DNA of 59,475 nt from Pseudoalteromonas sp. G4 (GTDB taxonomy: Bacteria; Pseudomonadota; Gammaproteobacteria; Enterobacterales; Alteromonadaceae): positions 1 through 59,475 of the forward strand of contig NZ_JAPEHW010000017.1 in NCBI RefSeq assembly GCF_028875915.1, in the 5' to 3' direction. This document shows, piece by piece, positions 32,266 to 40,060 of this stretch. Below the pieces are notes generated by a model, which searched no databases, was not told the DNA's origin, and worked only from the letters and a program-made list of their open reading frames with translations. The translations under genes were made by a program, and so were the position numbers. Position 1 is the first letter of the stretch; each line of letters begins with the position of its first letter.

Positions 32266-32589
32266 TTTAATTCTCTTTCAGGGGTTAAGATTTAAAGCCA
32301 GTTTTTAGTGGCGCGATCTCTACCCGGCACTAAATTGACTGCGTCACCCTACAAGCCTTATATGAAAAAAATATTTCAATGGTTCTAGTAACTTAGCTTA
32401 AACATTGAGTTATATGAGATATAAGGACCGAGATGAGCTGTTTTAACCCCGAATGGTAGTATTAAAAACCCAAACAAATGCCTATTGAAGTTTAATTGTC
32501 ATAAAAATGATGAGTTTGATGAGCTATTTTAACCCTGTGAAGAACAGAAAAATTCATCAACAATAAATAGAAAAACCTTATTAGTAACT
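32266..32589. promoter_or_regulatory. divergent regulatory region with a 19-bp direct repeat
   Basis: Two direct copies, GATGAGCTGTTTTAACCCC (32432-32450) and GATGAGCTATTTTAACCCT (32518-32536), differ at two positions and are 86 bases apart. TTGTCATAAAAATGATG (32496-32512) faintly resembles a Pho box. The region separates the TonB receptor from the GGDEF/AraC pair. Confidence 0.6.
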
Positions 32590-33492
32590 ATGAAATCCAA
32601 CATTATCAAACTCCATCGCACCCTTTTTGCCTTATTTATTACAAGCTTTACGGTGATTATTTTGACGGTTGCTTTATTGAGCAATCTTAAGCCATTTGAT
32701 GATATAAAGTGGTTAGATGTTATCGGTGAAGGTGGTATTGCGTTAATTACGCTTTGTTGGTTACTTGTGACACTGCATACCCGTCCGAAAGGCAAACTTA
32801 CCTTGCTGTTATTTATCGGCATTATGATGGTGCACTTTTCAATGTTACTGGATGTACTTGATGAATTTTATCGCTATAAATCCGATTTCCAATGGATGTC
32901 ACGGATAGAAGCAATACCTGCTGTACTTGGTTTGATTATTATGAGTTTTGCATTAGTTTATTGGCACCGTGAACAACACATCATTAATAATCGACTTATT
33001 AAAAGTGAAAGATTCTATCGTGAACACAGCTTTTATGATTTTGTAACTGGTCTCTACTCAGCTAGTTATATGAAAAAACAAATTCAATCTGAGCTTTATC
33101 ATTTCAACAATGACAACACTCCTTTTTGCCTTAGTTTAATCGATATAAAAGCGTTTGATGTTTACCTTAGAGAGCATGGTGTAGAAGCTGCTAACTCGCT
33201 TCTCAGTGATATTGGGAGCTTGATACAAGTTAACATTCGTAAATCGGACTTAGTTTGTCGCTACGCTGGCGACTTATTTATTGTGTTAATGCCAAATACA
33301 CAACTATGCCAAAGTCATCTTATCAATCAACATATCGCCAATATGATTAGGCAACACGTTTTATACTTAAACTCTTCGTCAACTTACAGTGATATCAATC
33401 ACACAACAATACAAGTTGAACAAGGGGATAATGTCGACAACTTACTACAGCGCCTAAATCGTTGTTTAGAAGTACAAAAGAAGGCGGCCTAA
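32590..33492 (+). CDS. membrane protein with degenerate GGDEF domain
   Basis: A 300-residue protein. Residues about 10-130 hold four membrane segments ('ALFITSFTVIILTVALL', 'GGIALITLCWLLVTL', 'LTLLLFIGIMMVHFSMLL', 'IPAVLGLIIMSFALVYW'). The C-terminal half has the GGDEF fold, but the signature reads 'YAGDLF' instead of GGDEF. Loss of the second glycine's partner and of the catalytic glutamate predicts no cyclase activity, so a GTP- or c-di-GMP-sensing or partner role is more likely. Its stop overlaps the AraC gene's ATG (TAATG), so the two proteins are made together. Confidence 0.8.
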   Translation: MKSNIIKLHRTLFALFITSFTVIILTVALLSNLKPFDDIKWLDVIGEGGIALITLCWLLVTLHTRPKGKLTLLLFIGIMMVHFSMLLDVLDEFYRYKSDFQWMSRIEAIPAVLGLIIMSFALVYWHREQHIINNRLIKSERFYREHSFYDFVTGLYSASYMKKQIQSELYHFNNDNTPFCLSLIDIKAFDVYLREHGVEAANSLLSDIGSLIQVNIRKSDLVCRYAGDLFIVLMPNTQLCQSHLINQHIANMIRQHVLYLNSSSTYSDINHTTIQVEQGDNVDNLLQRLNRCLEVQKKAA

Positions 33493-34505
33493 TGGAGCGC
33501 AATAAGGCTTTTTTTGAGTGTAATAACGCTGTTATTCCCTGTACTGGCGTGCTACTTCCATTAGTATCTATGGCACAATTACAAGGTGTTTTGCCGAGTA
33601 AAATATTAAAAGGAACAGGGTTAAGCTACGAGGACCTTTTAAATAACCATTTAACCGTGAGCTTTGATCAGATAGATACAACCGTTGAAAATGTGTTTTC
33701 ACTACTGCCTTACAATGAGTTTAGTTTTCAAATTGGCAAAAATTTCTTTTATCAAAATCACACTCCGATCAAAACAGCGCTTATCAATGCCAGTAGTTTA
33801 AATCAGGCTATTCGTATTATATCGCTCTACGCTGTGTCTTTTTTCCCTTACTGTAAGTTTGATAAGTTTGTTGTTGGCGATAAAACCCATTTTGTTATTA
33901 GTCATGGTGTAAAACACAGCTCTGAGTTTAGCGAACGATTTTTCATAGAAATATTGATCAGTAAATTAAGTAGTTACCTTAATTGGCGCTTTCCGGATTG
34001 TGAAATCACCATAGAATTACCGTTTACCAAACCCGCGCATTATGAGCAATATTTTGCCTACATAAAATGCCCAGTAGCTTTTTCAAAGCCGTTGTTTTTA
34101 ATCACTTTAAAATCAGATTCATTAAATGCAAATCAGCAAAGTAGTTGCAAACTAATGCGCCAACAAGCGTTGCAAAATTTAAAAAAGACTTGTAAGGCGC
34201 AAAGCTTATTGAGCCAACTTGCAAAGCTTATTACAGAGCAGCCAACCACTACTTTGGAATCGGCTTCGGACTATTTTTCGTTAAGTACAGCAACATTCAA
34301 AAGAAAATTAAAACAACATAATACTAACTTTAAATATGAAAAAGATTTAGCTCAAAAGCATGCAACGTTATTTCACCTAATGCACACATCTGCATCTAAT
34401 CAAACGCTTTCGGATAAGCTTGCAATAAGTGATTTAACTAATTTTCGTAGAATGTTTAAACGATGGACGGGAAAGACGCCAAACGAACTTCGTTTGGCGA
34501 AATAA
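33492..34505 (+). CDS. AraC-family transcriptional regulator
   Basis: A 337-residue protein from the ATG at 33492, which overlaps the previous stop and has GAAGG before it; the open frame extends ten codons further upstream. The N-terminal part is the Arabinose_bd-like ligand domain of the OruR/ArgR group. The C-terminal 90 residues form the double helix-turn-helix, with 'TLESASDYFSLSTATFKRKLKQHNTNFKY' in shape and the closing signature 'FRRMFKRWTGKTPNELR'. Coupled translation with a membrane-bound degenerate GGDEF protein suggests a paired sensor. Likely targets are the divergent TonB receptor and phosphatase genes. Confidence 0.88.
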   Translation: MERNKAFFECNNAVIPCTGVLLPLVSMAQLQGVLPSKILKGTGLSYEDLLNNHLTVSFDQIDTTVENVFSLLPYNEFSFQIGKNFFYQNHTPIKTALINASSLNQAIRIISLYAVSFFPYCKFDKFVVGDKTHFVISHGVKHSSEFSERFFIEILISKLSSYLNWRFPDCEITIELPFTKPAHYEQYFAYIKCPVAFSKPLFLITLKSDSLNANQQSSCKLMRQQALQNLKKTCKAQSLLSQLAKLITEQPTTTLESASDYFSLSTATFKRKLKQHNTNFKYEKDLAQKHATLFHLMHTSASNQTLSDKLAISDLTNFRRMFKRWTGKTPNELRLAK

Positions 34506-34520
34506 CTTAAGGTGCTTAAC

Positions 34521-36005
34521 TTAGCGGAAACTAGGCATAATTGCTGGGAGCCCAGGTAATAAACCTACCAGCGCCATTACACCGGTTAAAACAACAAACA
34601 TGATCATTGGAATAATCCAGCGATTCATTGATGTTAGTTCCTTGCTACGTTCTTTACAGCCGATTAATCCTAAGTTGTCTAATAGCATGGTCAGTGACCA
34701 ACCAAACGCTGGATTCACAAGCGCTGAGGAAAATACCACGATAGCTGCTGACTGTGTTGTTTTACCTTCACGGGTCATTTCCATACCAGCTTCAAGCAAT
34801 GGAATAAATACACCAACAATTAGTGCAACACACAATACTGGCTGCCAGATTGCTAAATCCATAGGGTAACCCCAAAGGCCTGCAATAATACAAAATACCG
34901 CTGTTAAAATGGCGCCTGCCGGAATAGGCCTTTTTGCAATCGCAGCAGGCACAATGTATGTACCCCACGATGATGTAAAATTAGCACCGCCCATTAGTGA
35001 GCCAAAGGTCTGTCTAACAGAGGCACTTAACATAGTATCGTCAATATTCATTTGTACTTTTTCAGTGCGCTCTGGGTAACTAATTTTTTGAAACACTTGG
35101 TGACCTAAGAAATCCGGCGACCACATCGCAACGGCGAGCACAGCAAATGGCAATACCACAATAAAACTTTCTAATGTGGGTAAACCAAGCATCCACCCCG
35201 TATTTTCTCCCCACCAATACATCGGATCCATATTTGGTAAACCAGGGCCAGTTTTGAATTCAAATGGTGCACCTAATGCAAATGCCAAACCACCACCAAG
35301 TAAGCAACTTAAGGGTACTGCAAGCCAACGCTTTTTAAAATGCTCTAATAACGCATAAAGTAAAATAGTGGTAAAAATGATAATAAAGGCAATATGCTCC
35401 ATATTTATGCCTTCTGCCCAAGCAAACAGTTTTTTGACCTGTGAGGTGGTGCCTATAAAACCTAAGTAAAGTAATAAACCACCACATACACCACGACTGG
35501 TTAATCCTGCTAAGACACTGCCGCCTTTACTTATTGCCAGCAATAAACCAAACGCACCAATTAATAAACCAAAAGCCATTGGGTGACCACCCGCAGCAAC
35601 AACGATGGGGATTAATGGGATCAGAGGGCCATGTGTGCCCGCTAAATTTGCTGTTGGTAAGAAAAAGCCTGAAAACAATAAAATGAAAATGGAAACTAAA
35701 AGTAATTCATAGCGCACATTCTCCAAGATAAAGCTATCGCTTAGCCCAAGAGGCCCTGCAAATGTTGCTGCAATTGCACCAACCATAACCACTTTACCAA
35801 TCGTTCCTGCCATGGCTGGAATAGTATCTTCTAATTCGAAGCGATAATCCCGAAACGGTAAATTAGGTCGCCAGCGTTTAGGCTGCATAATTTGTAACTC
35901 ATGTTCGAGGTACTCATCGCGGCTGTTAAATTCACTACTTGGTTTATGGAGGGATTCATAACTTTGAGCTGTTACATCATCTTTGTTGGATTTTGCTGTT
36001 GTCAT
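34521..36005 (-). CDS. DUF3360 permease (xanthine/uracil/sulfate permease-like)
   Basis: A 494-residue membrane protein with about 12 to 14 hydrophobic segments after a charged N-terminal tail of some 55 residues. The pattern 'RDYRFELEDTIPAMAGTIGKV', 'LAGTHGPLIPLIPIVVAAGGHPMA' and 'GGANFTSSWGTYIVPA' is that of the DUF3360 family, distant kin of nucleobase and sulfate permeases. GGAG supports the start. Next to it on the same strand is kynA-kynU, with a terminator between, so it is a separate unit. Its substrate may be tryptophan, kynurenine or anthranilate; this is inference from position only. Confidence 0.8.
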   Translation of the reverse strand: MTTAKSNKDDVTAQSYESLHKPSSEFNSRDEYLEHELQIMQPKRWRPNLPFRDYRFELEDTIPAMAGTIGKVVMVGAIAATFAGPLGLSDSFILENVRYELLLVSIFILLFSGFFLPTANLAGTHGPLIPLIPIVVAAGGHPMAFGLLIGAFGLLLAISKGGSVLAGLTSRGVCGGLLLYLGFIGTTSQVKKLFAWAEGINMEHIAFIIIFTTILLYALLEHFKKRWLAVPLSCLLGGGLAFALGAPFEFKTGPGLPNMDPMYWWGENTGWMLGLPTLESFIVVLPFAVLAVAMWSPDFLGHQVFQKISYPERTEKVQMNIDDTMLSASVRQTFGSLMGGANFTSSWGTYIVPAAIAKRPIPAGAILTAVFCIIAGLWGYPMDLAIWQPVLCVALIVGVFIPLLEAGMEMTREGKTTQSAAIVVFSSALVNPAFGWSLTMLLDNLGLIGCKERSKELTSMNRWIIPMIMFVVLTGVMALVGLLPGLPAIMPSFR

Positions 36006-36255
36006 TACATCTCCTACTACGGATGTTAAATTACGGATGTTAAATTGGTAATGAAAACAGGGTAACGTAGTCAGTTCAGCTTGAGACTAAGCAATAAGTC
36101 GAGTAGTAATTTATAAATCAGCTAATATCGATTGGTTTATAGACAATATTATAACCAATAATGAGATAGCCCTTTATTTTAAAGGGTTAGATATGATGCT
36201 CACTATTTAAACTGGTTGTTTTTAACTCTTTATCTTTTAGTCTAATAGCGCACAA
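36006..36255 (-). promoter_or_regulatory. upstream region of the DUF3360 gene
   Basis: About 250 bases without a gene. It contains an inverted repeat, ATTGGTT (36131-36137) with AACCAAT (36153-36159), which may be an operator. ATTTAAAGGG-type AT-rich sequence fills the rest. Confidence 0.35.
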
Positions 36256-36290
36256 AAAAGGCCAATAAGTGTTCAGCGTATTGGCCTTAT
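36256..36290 (-). terminator. intrinsic terminator of the kynA-kynU operon
   Basis: On the minus strand AAGGCCAATA pairs with TATTGGCCTT and is followed by a run of six T. It begins about 15 bases after the kynU stop. Confidence 0.85.
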
Positions 36291-36304
36291 TGTAAAAGAA
36301 AACG

Positions 36305-37480
36305 TTAAAAATCTTTTGCAATGAGCTTAATGCAACTGAGCGCTTCATCAATTTGCTCGTCAGTTACATAAGGTGCAGGCCCAAGCCTTAGCTGATCACC
36401 GCGACTGTCTGTTTGAATGCCATGCTCTGCGAGCATTTTCACCCACTTCGCAGCTTGTTTAGTTGTAAGTGATAAGAACCCAGCATTATCGTTTATTGAA
36501 TGACTTGGAACAGATAAAACGTTATCTGGTAAATCCATGTATTCAATGCCATGCCATAAACGCGCAATTTGCCCTTTGTTCACGTTAGACAAAACTTCGG
36601 CCGTTAAATTATGTTCTTTAAAAAACGTAAAAACCGATGCTGCACGATAGTGGCTTACAGGATCGTATGTTGAACCGGAAAATGCTGCTTGCCCTTTACC
36701 ATAACCAACTTTACCTGGTGCTTGATCTAAACTTTCAAATTCAGCAAACCAACCTGTAATAATCGGGCTGCCATTATACCCTGTTGGAATACGCATAAAA
36801 CAATTTCCCTCACCTGCTTGGCAATATTTATAGCCTCCACCGACGATAAATGCGCTGTCTAAACGCCAATCATAAAGATTAAATGGGATTACATTAAGTG
36901 CATGATAAGCATCAACTAAACACGGAATTGCTAAGCTTTTAGCCGCAATTGCCACATCGCCTACTCCATGAAAAATACGACTAGACGCAAAAAAAACGGC
37001 TGATACCATTACTGCATCGGTAGTTTCGTCTAGTTCATGTATCAGTCGTTCTGCTAAGGTCTCTGCAGGGTGAGTATCAACAACATTGATTTGAATATTG
37101 AGATCTTTCAACCTGTCTAACTGTCTTCGCATTGAATGAAATTCACCATTGGTCGTAACAATTTTAATCGGTGAATTCTTTTTGCTTTTAAAACACGCTA
37201 AATCTGATAAAAAACGCAGGATAAGCTCATGCGTTGATTGTCCTAAAGCAATCTGAGCATTTGTCTCACCCACCAAATCACGATAAAAATCTCGAACGAT
37301 CTCAGCTTTTTCAAACGCTGCGCCCCATTTATCATCAATGTGTTTTGCAGCATCGCTAAAACACGCTAAAAGGCCATCTTTTGCAACATTAGGCCATGCT
37401 TGATGGGAATGCCCAGATAATAAAATTCGGTTGCTTACATCAAATTCTGAGTAATAAGGTTGTAGTTGTTCTGCTTTCAT
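36305..37480 (-). CDS. kynU: kynureninase
   Basis: A 391-residue PLP enzyme of aminotransferase fold type I that cleaves kynurenine to anthranilate and alanine. The PLP-lysine region is 'FIVGGGYKYCQAGEGNCFMR', the aspartate of the cofactor ring pairing is in 'CLVDAYHALNV', and phosphate contacts lie in 'ALGQSTHELILRFLSDL'. The family's closing 'RLGPAPYVTDEQIDEAL' is present. It is 11 bases downstream of kynA, so the two form the tryptophan-to-anthranilate route. No kynurenine formamidase gene lies with them. Confidence 0.93.
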   Translation of the reverse strand: MKAEQLQPYYSEFDVSNRILLSGHSHQAWPNVAKDGLLACFSDAAKHIDDKWGAAFEKAEIVRDFYRDLVGETNAQIALGQSTHELILRFLSDLACFKSKKNSPIKIVTTNGEFHSMRRQLDRLKDLNIQINVVDTHPAETLAERLIHELDETTDAVMVSAVFFASSRIFHGVGDVAIAAKSLAIPCLVDAYHALNVIPFNLYDWRLDSAFIVGGGYKYCQAGEGNCFMRIPTGYNGSPIITGWFAEFESLDQAPGKVGYGKGQAAFSGSTYDPVSHYRAASVFTFFKEHNLTAEVLSNVNKGQIARLWHGIEYMDLPDNVLSVPSHSINDNAGFLSLTTKQAAKWVKMLAEHGIQTDSRGDQLRLGPAPYVTDEQIDEALSCIKLIAKDF

Positions 37481-37491
37481 TTTTATTTCTC

Positions 37492-38337
37492 TTAAAGCTT
37501 GGTTCTAAGTTCAAAAAGCTCAGGGAAGAAACTAATATCAAGCGCTTTTTTCAAAAAGGCAACGCCAGATGAGCCGCCCGTGCCAACCTTATTGCCAATA
37601 ATGCGCTGCACTGTATACATATGTTTGAAGCGCCATTGTTGGAAACTGTCTTCTATATCTACCAGTTTTTCGGCAAGTTCATATAACTCAAAATATTTAT
37701 CAGCATCTTTATATACTTCAAGCCATGCGTTAAGCACCGAATTATTGCTTTGGTAAGGTAAACTGACATCGCGACTTAAATGGCTAGCGTCAATATTAAG
37801 GCCATGTTTTTGTAAAATACTGATGGTCACATCATATAAACTTGGCGCATTTAAAATGGTTGATAATTCACTGTGCACTACTTCATCATTTTCATGCACT
37901 TTTAATAAACTGTGATTTTTGTTGCCTAGCAAAAACTCTAACTTTCGATAGCCGTATGATTGAAATCCTGAAGAGTGACCTAATGCGTCTCTAAACTTAA
38001 GATAATCAACAGGCGTTAACGTAGAAAGAATATTCCAAGATTGTGTGAGTTGATTAAAAATTTGCTTAACACGCGAAATTACTTTAAATGCATGACCAAA
38101 ATCGCCATTATTTAAATTAGTAATTGCGGCACTAAGTTCGTGCCCTGCCAGTTTTAACCACAGCTCACTTGATTGGTGAATAACAATAAACAACATCTCA
38201 TCATGCTGATCAGAAAGTGGTTTTTGTGCGGATAACACCTGCGATAATTGCAAATAATCACCGTATGACATATCGTCTTTAAAATCTGTGTGAATGTCTT
38301 TTTCTAACTCACGAAAGTTATGATGTGGGCAAGTCAT
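37492..38337 (-). CDS. kynA: tryptophan 2,3-dioxygenase
   Basis: A 281-residue haem dioxygenase from the ATG at 38337, with GGAG before it; the open frame extends four codons upstream. It converts tryptophan to N-formylkynurenine. Family marks are 'MSYGDYLQLSQVLSAQ', 'DEMLFIVIHQSSELWLKLAGHE' with the distal histidine, 'SSGFQSYGYRKLEFLLGNKN' and 'WRFKHMYTVQRIIGNKVGTGGSSG' with the haem-ligand histidine (in the 'FKHMYTV' part). It is the first gene of kynA-kynU. The upstream region of about 420 bases has an inverted ACACTT/AAGTGT that may be an operator. Confidence 0.95.
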   Translation of the reverse strand: MTCPHHNFRELEKDIHTDFKDDMSYGDYLQLSQVLSAQKPLSDQHDEMLFIVIHQSSELWLKLAGHELSAAITNLNNGDFGHAFKVISRVKQIFNQLTQSWNILSTLTPVDYLKFRDALGHSSGFQSYGYRKLEFLLGNKNHSLLKVHENDEVVHSELSTILNAPSLYDVTISILQKHGLNIDASHLSRDVSLPYQSNNSVLNAWLEVYKDADKYFELYELAEKLVDIEDSFQQWRFKHMYTVQRIIGNKVGTGGSSGVAFLKKALDISFFPELFELRTKL

Positions 38338-38760
38338 TAGAAGCTCCAAAATTTATTATTAGTGTAGCGTGTTGTTATGCTCACGCCACTTTATATAACC
38401 CAAGAGAATAACTTAGATAACTCAGCTATTAGAGCATTATTTTTGCTTGCTGTCAGTGAAGCTTACATTCTTTAGCTAATGAACTTGTAAGATTTCAATG
38501 ACACTTGTGTAAAGTGTATACTTTTATTTGTCATTTCAACTAATCAGACCTTTTATCCCGTGAATTTACTAGACAAAACCCAGCTAAAGCGCTAATATTC
38601 AAAACGCTTAAAACATAGATCAATCCCTATTACTGCGTTATTCCTGTTTACTCCTTTTTGAAAGTTGTACATAGAAGCTAGATGCGATATTAGCTGAAAT
38701 ATAAATTAAGCTCGGCGGTGATATTCACCACAATAAACACTTTTATAAAAGGTAAAAATT
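38338..38760. promoter_or_regulatory. divergent region between kynA and the cold-shock gene
   Basis: About 420 bases without a gene. ACACTT (38501-38506) and AAGTGT (38512-38517) form a short inverted repeat beside TATACT. The cold-shock gene probably has a long 5' leader here; GGTGATATTCACC (38711-38723) could fold just before its start. Confidence 0.4.
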
Positions 38761-38973
38761 ATGTCTAACAAAGTAAATGGCGTAGTAAAATGGTTTGACG
38801 AGTCAAAAGGTTTTGGCTTTATTTCACAAAACGATGGCGGCAAAGACGTATTCGTACATTTCCGTGCAATCCAATCAGAAGGCTTCAAAACGCTTACTGA
38901 AGGTCAAGCGGTAGCTTTCGAAGTTGAAGACGGCCAAAAAGGTCTTCAAGCTGCGAACGTTGTAGTACTTTAA
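38761..38973 (+). CDS. cold-shock protein (CspA family)
   Basis: A 70-residue protein, the normal length of a single cold-shock domain. RNP1 ('KGFGFIS') and RNP2 ('VFVHF') are intact. It binds single-stranded RNA and DNA and melts RNA structure. AAAGG lies at the right distance before the ATG. The gene is alone, with a strong terminator. Whether it is cold-induced cannot be told, though a leader with a hairpin just before the start codon fits RNA-thermosensor-type control. Confidence 0.95.
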   Translation: MSNKVNGVVKWFDESKGFGFISQNDGGKDVFVHFRAIQSEGFKTLTEGQAVAFEVEDGQKGLQAANVVVL

Positions 38974-38988
38974 TTAGTCACTACAAAG

Positions 38989-39018
38989 AAAAAGCGAGTT
39001 TATAAACTCGCTTTTTTT
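38989..39018 (+). terminator. intrinsic terminator of the cold-shock gene
   Basis: AAAGCGAGTTT pairs with AAACTCGCTTT around a short loop and is followed by seven T. It may also serve the convergent cupin gene, which ends at 39026. Confidence 0.9.
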
Positions 39019-39025
39019 GTGCCTG

Positions 39026-39349
39026 TTATTTATAAAAAACGGCTAGCCACACCGTTTCACTGTTATGATCTGTTTCAACTACTTTGTGTTTGCACCCAGC
39101 AGGGATCAAAAGGTTGTCACCCACATCTAGCTTTACTATGCTACCATTTTCAAATTCCAGCACCCCGTAACCACTTAGCACACAAACCCACTCATCTTCG
39201 TCTTGATCATACCAACCACTTTGTGGTGAAGATTGTCCGAAACTGACAATGCGTTCAATGCGAGTAGAAGAAGAATTTACGAGATCACTAAAGTGCTCTT
39301 GCGTTTTGTCCTTGGGTAAATTAGTAAAGAGGTTATTTTTATCAAGCAT
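39026..39349 (-). CDS. small cupin-domain protein
   Basis: A 107-residue single cupin. The conserved strands are 'WYDQDEDEWVCVLSGYGVLEFE' and 'VKLDVGDNLLIPAGCKHKV', giving a Glu in the first motif and a His in the second as metal ligands; the first motif lacks the usual paired histidines. It may bind a metal and a small ligand or act as an isomerase or dioxygenase. It lies two bases after a TetR-type regulator gene on the same strand, so it is probably under that regulator's control. Confidence 0.8.
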   Translation of the reverse strand: MLDKNNLFTNLPKDKTQEHFSDLVNSSSTRIERIVSFGQSSPQSGWYDQDEDEWVCVLSGYGVLEFENGSIVKLDVGDNLLIPAGCKHKVVETDHNSETVWLAVFYK

Positions 39350-39351
39350 AA

Positions 39352-39933
39352 TTACACCGAAATATCGTGTATCACTTGTTTTGCCAAAGCACGTAAATCC
39401 TCAGCCTCAGGGTGAGTGTAGCCATAAGTTCGCAAACCATAGATGCTCATGACTAAAAATCGAGCTCGACATTTTGCATCGCGAGAGCCACTAATTTCAC
39501 CACGCTCTTGAGCCGCTTTAATAATGTTTTCTAGTCCTAATTGCCACCGTCTTAGCTGCGCTGTGACTAAAGTTTGTACATCTCTATCTTGCTCTGCAAG
39601 TTCATTCAATGCTTTTTGCAGTAAGCAAGAGGATTCCGGATCACAACTAATACACTGGTCAACAATATAATCTAAGTAGTGTGTTAACCCAGCTAATGGC
39701 GAATCAACACTGTCAAAAAAAGTATTAAAACAGGCACTAATATCGAGGTTATATTGCTCAATTGCTGCAAGCAGTAACCCTTTTTTGTTGTCAAACGCAC
39801 AGTAAATAGAACCAGGATGGAGGCCTGTTGCGGCTTTTAAATCTTGCATACTAGTTTTATTAAAGCCTTTATGCATAAAAGCTTTCATTGCAGCTCTTAA
39901 AACAAATTCACGGTCAAATTCAGCGCTTCTCAT
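39352..39933 (-). CDS. TetR-family transcriptional repressor
   Basis: A 193-residue protein. The N-terminal helix-turn-helix reads 'VLRAAMKAFMHKGFNKTSMQDLKAATGLHPGSIYCAFDNKKGLL', typical of TetR. The C-terminal half is a helical ligand domain with several cysteines (near 67, 92, 97, 101 and 158), so it could sense electrophiles or redox-active compounds, like NemR. It is divergent from an old yellow enzyme gene with three palindromic operators between, and it is followed by the cupin gene. GAGG supports the start. It very likely represses both sides. Confidence 0.9.
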   Translation of the reverse strand: MRSAEFDREFVLRAAMKAFMHKGFNKTSMQDLKAATGLHPGSIYCAFDNKKGLLLAAIEQYNLDISACFNTFFDSVDSPLAGLTHYLDYIVDQCISCDPESSCLLQKALNELAEQDRDVQTLVTAQLRRWQLGLENIIKAAQERGEISGSRDAKCRARFLVMSIYGLRTYGYTHPEAEDLRALAKQVIHDISV

Positions 39934-39973
39934 TTATGGCCTCATAAAATATTACGCCTCAATATAACTTAAT

Positions 39974-40040
39974 TTGAACATTTGTTCAAAAAAGTACTTG
40001 AACGAACGTTCAATAAAAGTTAATTTGAATAAGCATTCAA
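39974..40040. promoter_or_regulatory. three palindromic operators of the TetR repressor
   Basis: TTGAACATTTGTTCAA (39974-39989), TTGAACGAACGTTCAA (39998-40013) and TTGAATAAGCATTCAA (40025-40040). All share the arm TTGAAY-N4-RTTCAA and have centres 24 and 27 bases apart. They fill the gap between the TetR gene and the old yellow enzyme gene. Confidence 0.85.
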
Positions 40041-40060
40041 ATTAACCACATGAGAACATT

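Noticed and set aside
32496..32512. Pho box in front of the GGDEF gene
   Set aside because: Only the first half of TTGTCATAAAAATGATG matches the consensus, and it faces the GGDEF/AraC unit rather than the phosphatase. Kept only as a remark.
38709..38726. Riboswitch before the cold-shock gene
   Set aside because: Only one short hairpin is visible and no known riboswitch core. It is described as a leader hairpin only.
39974..40040. Three palindromes read as a repeat array
   Set aside because: They share arms but differ in the centres and sit in a promoter region. Operator sites explain them better than a repeat family.
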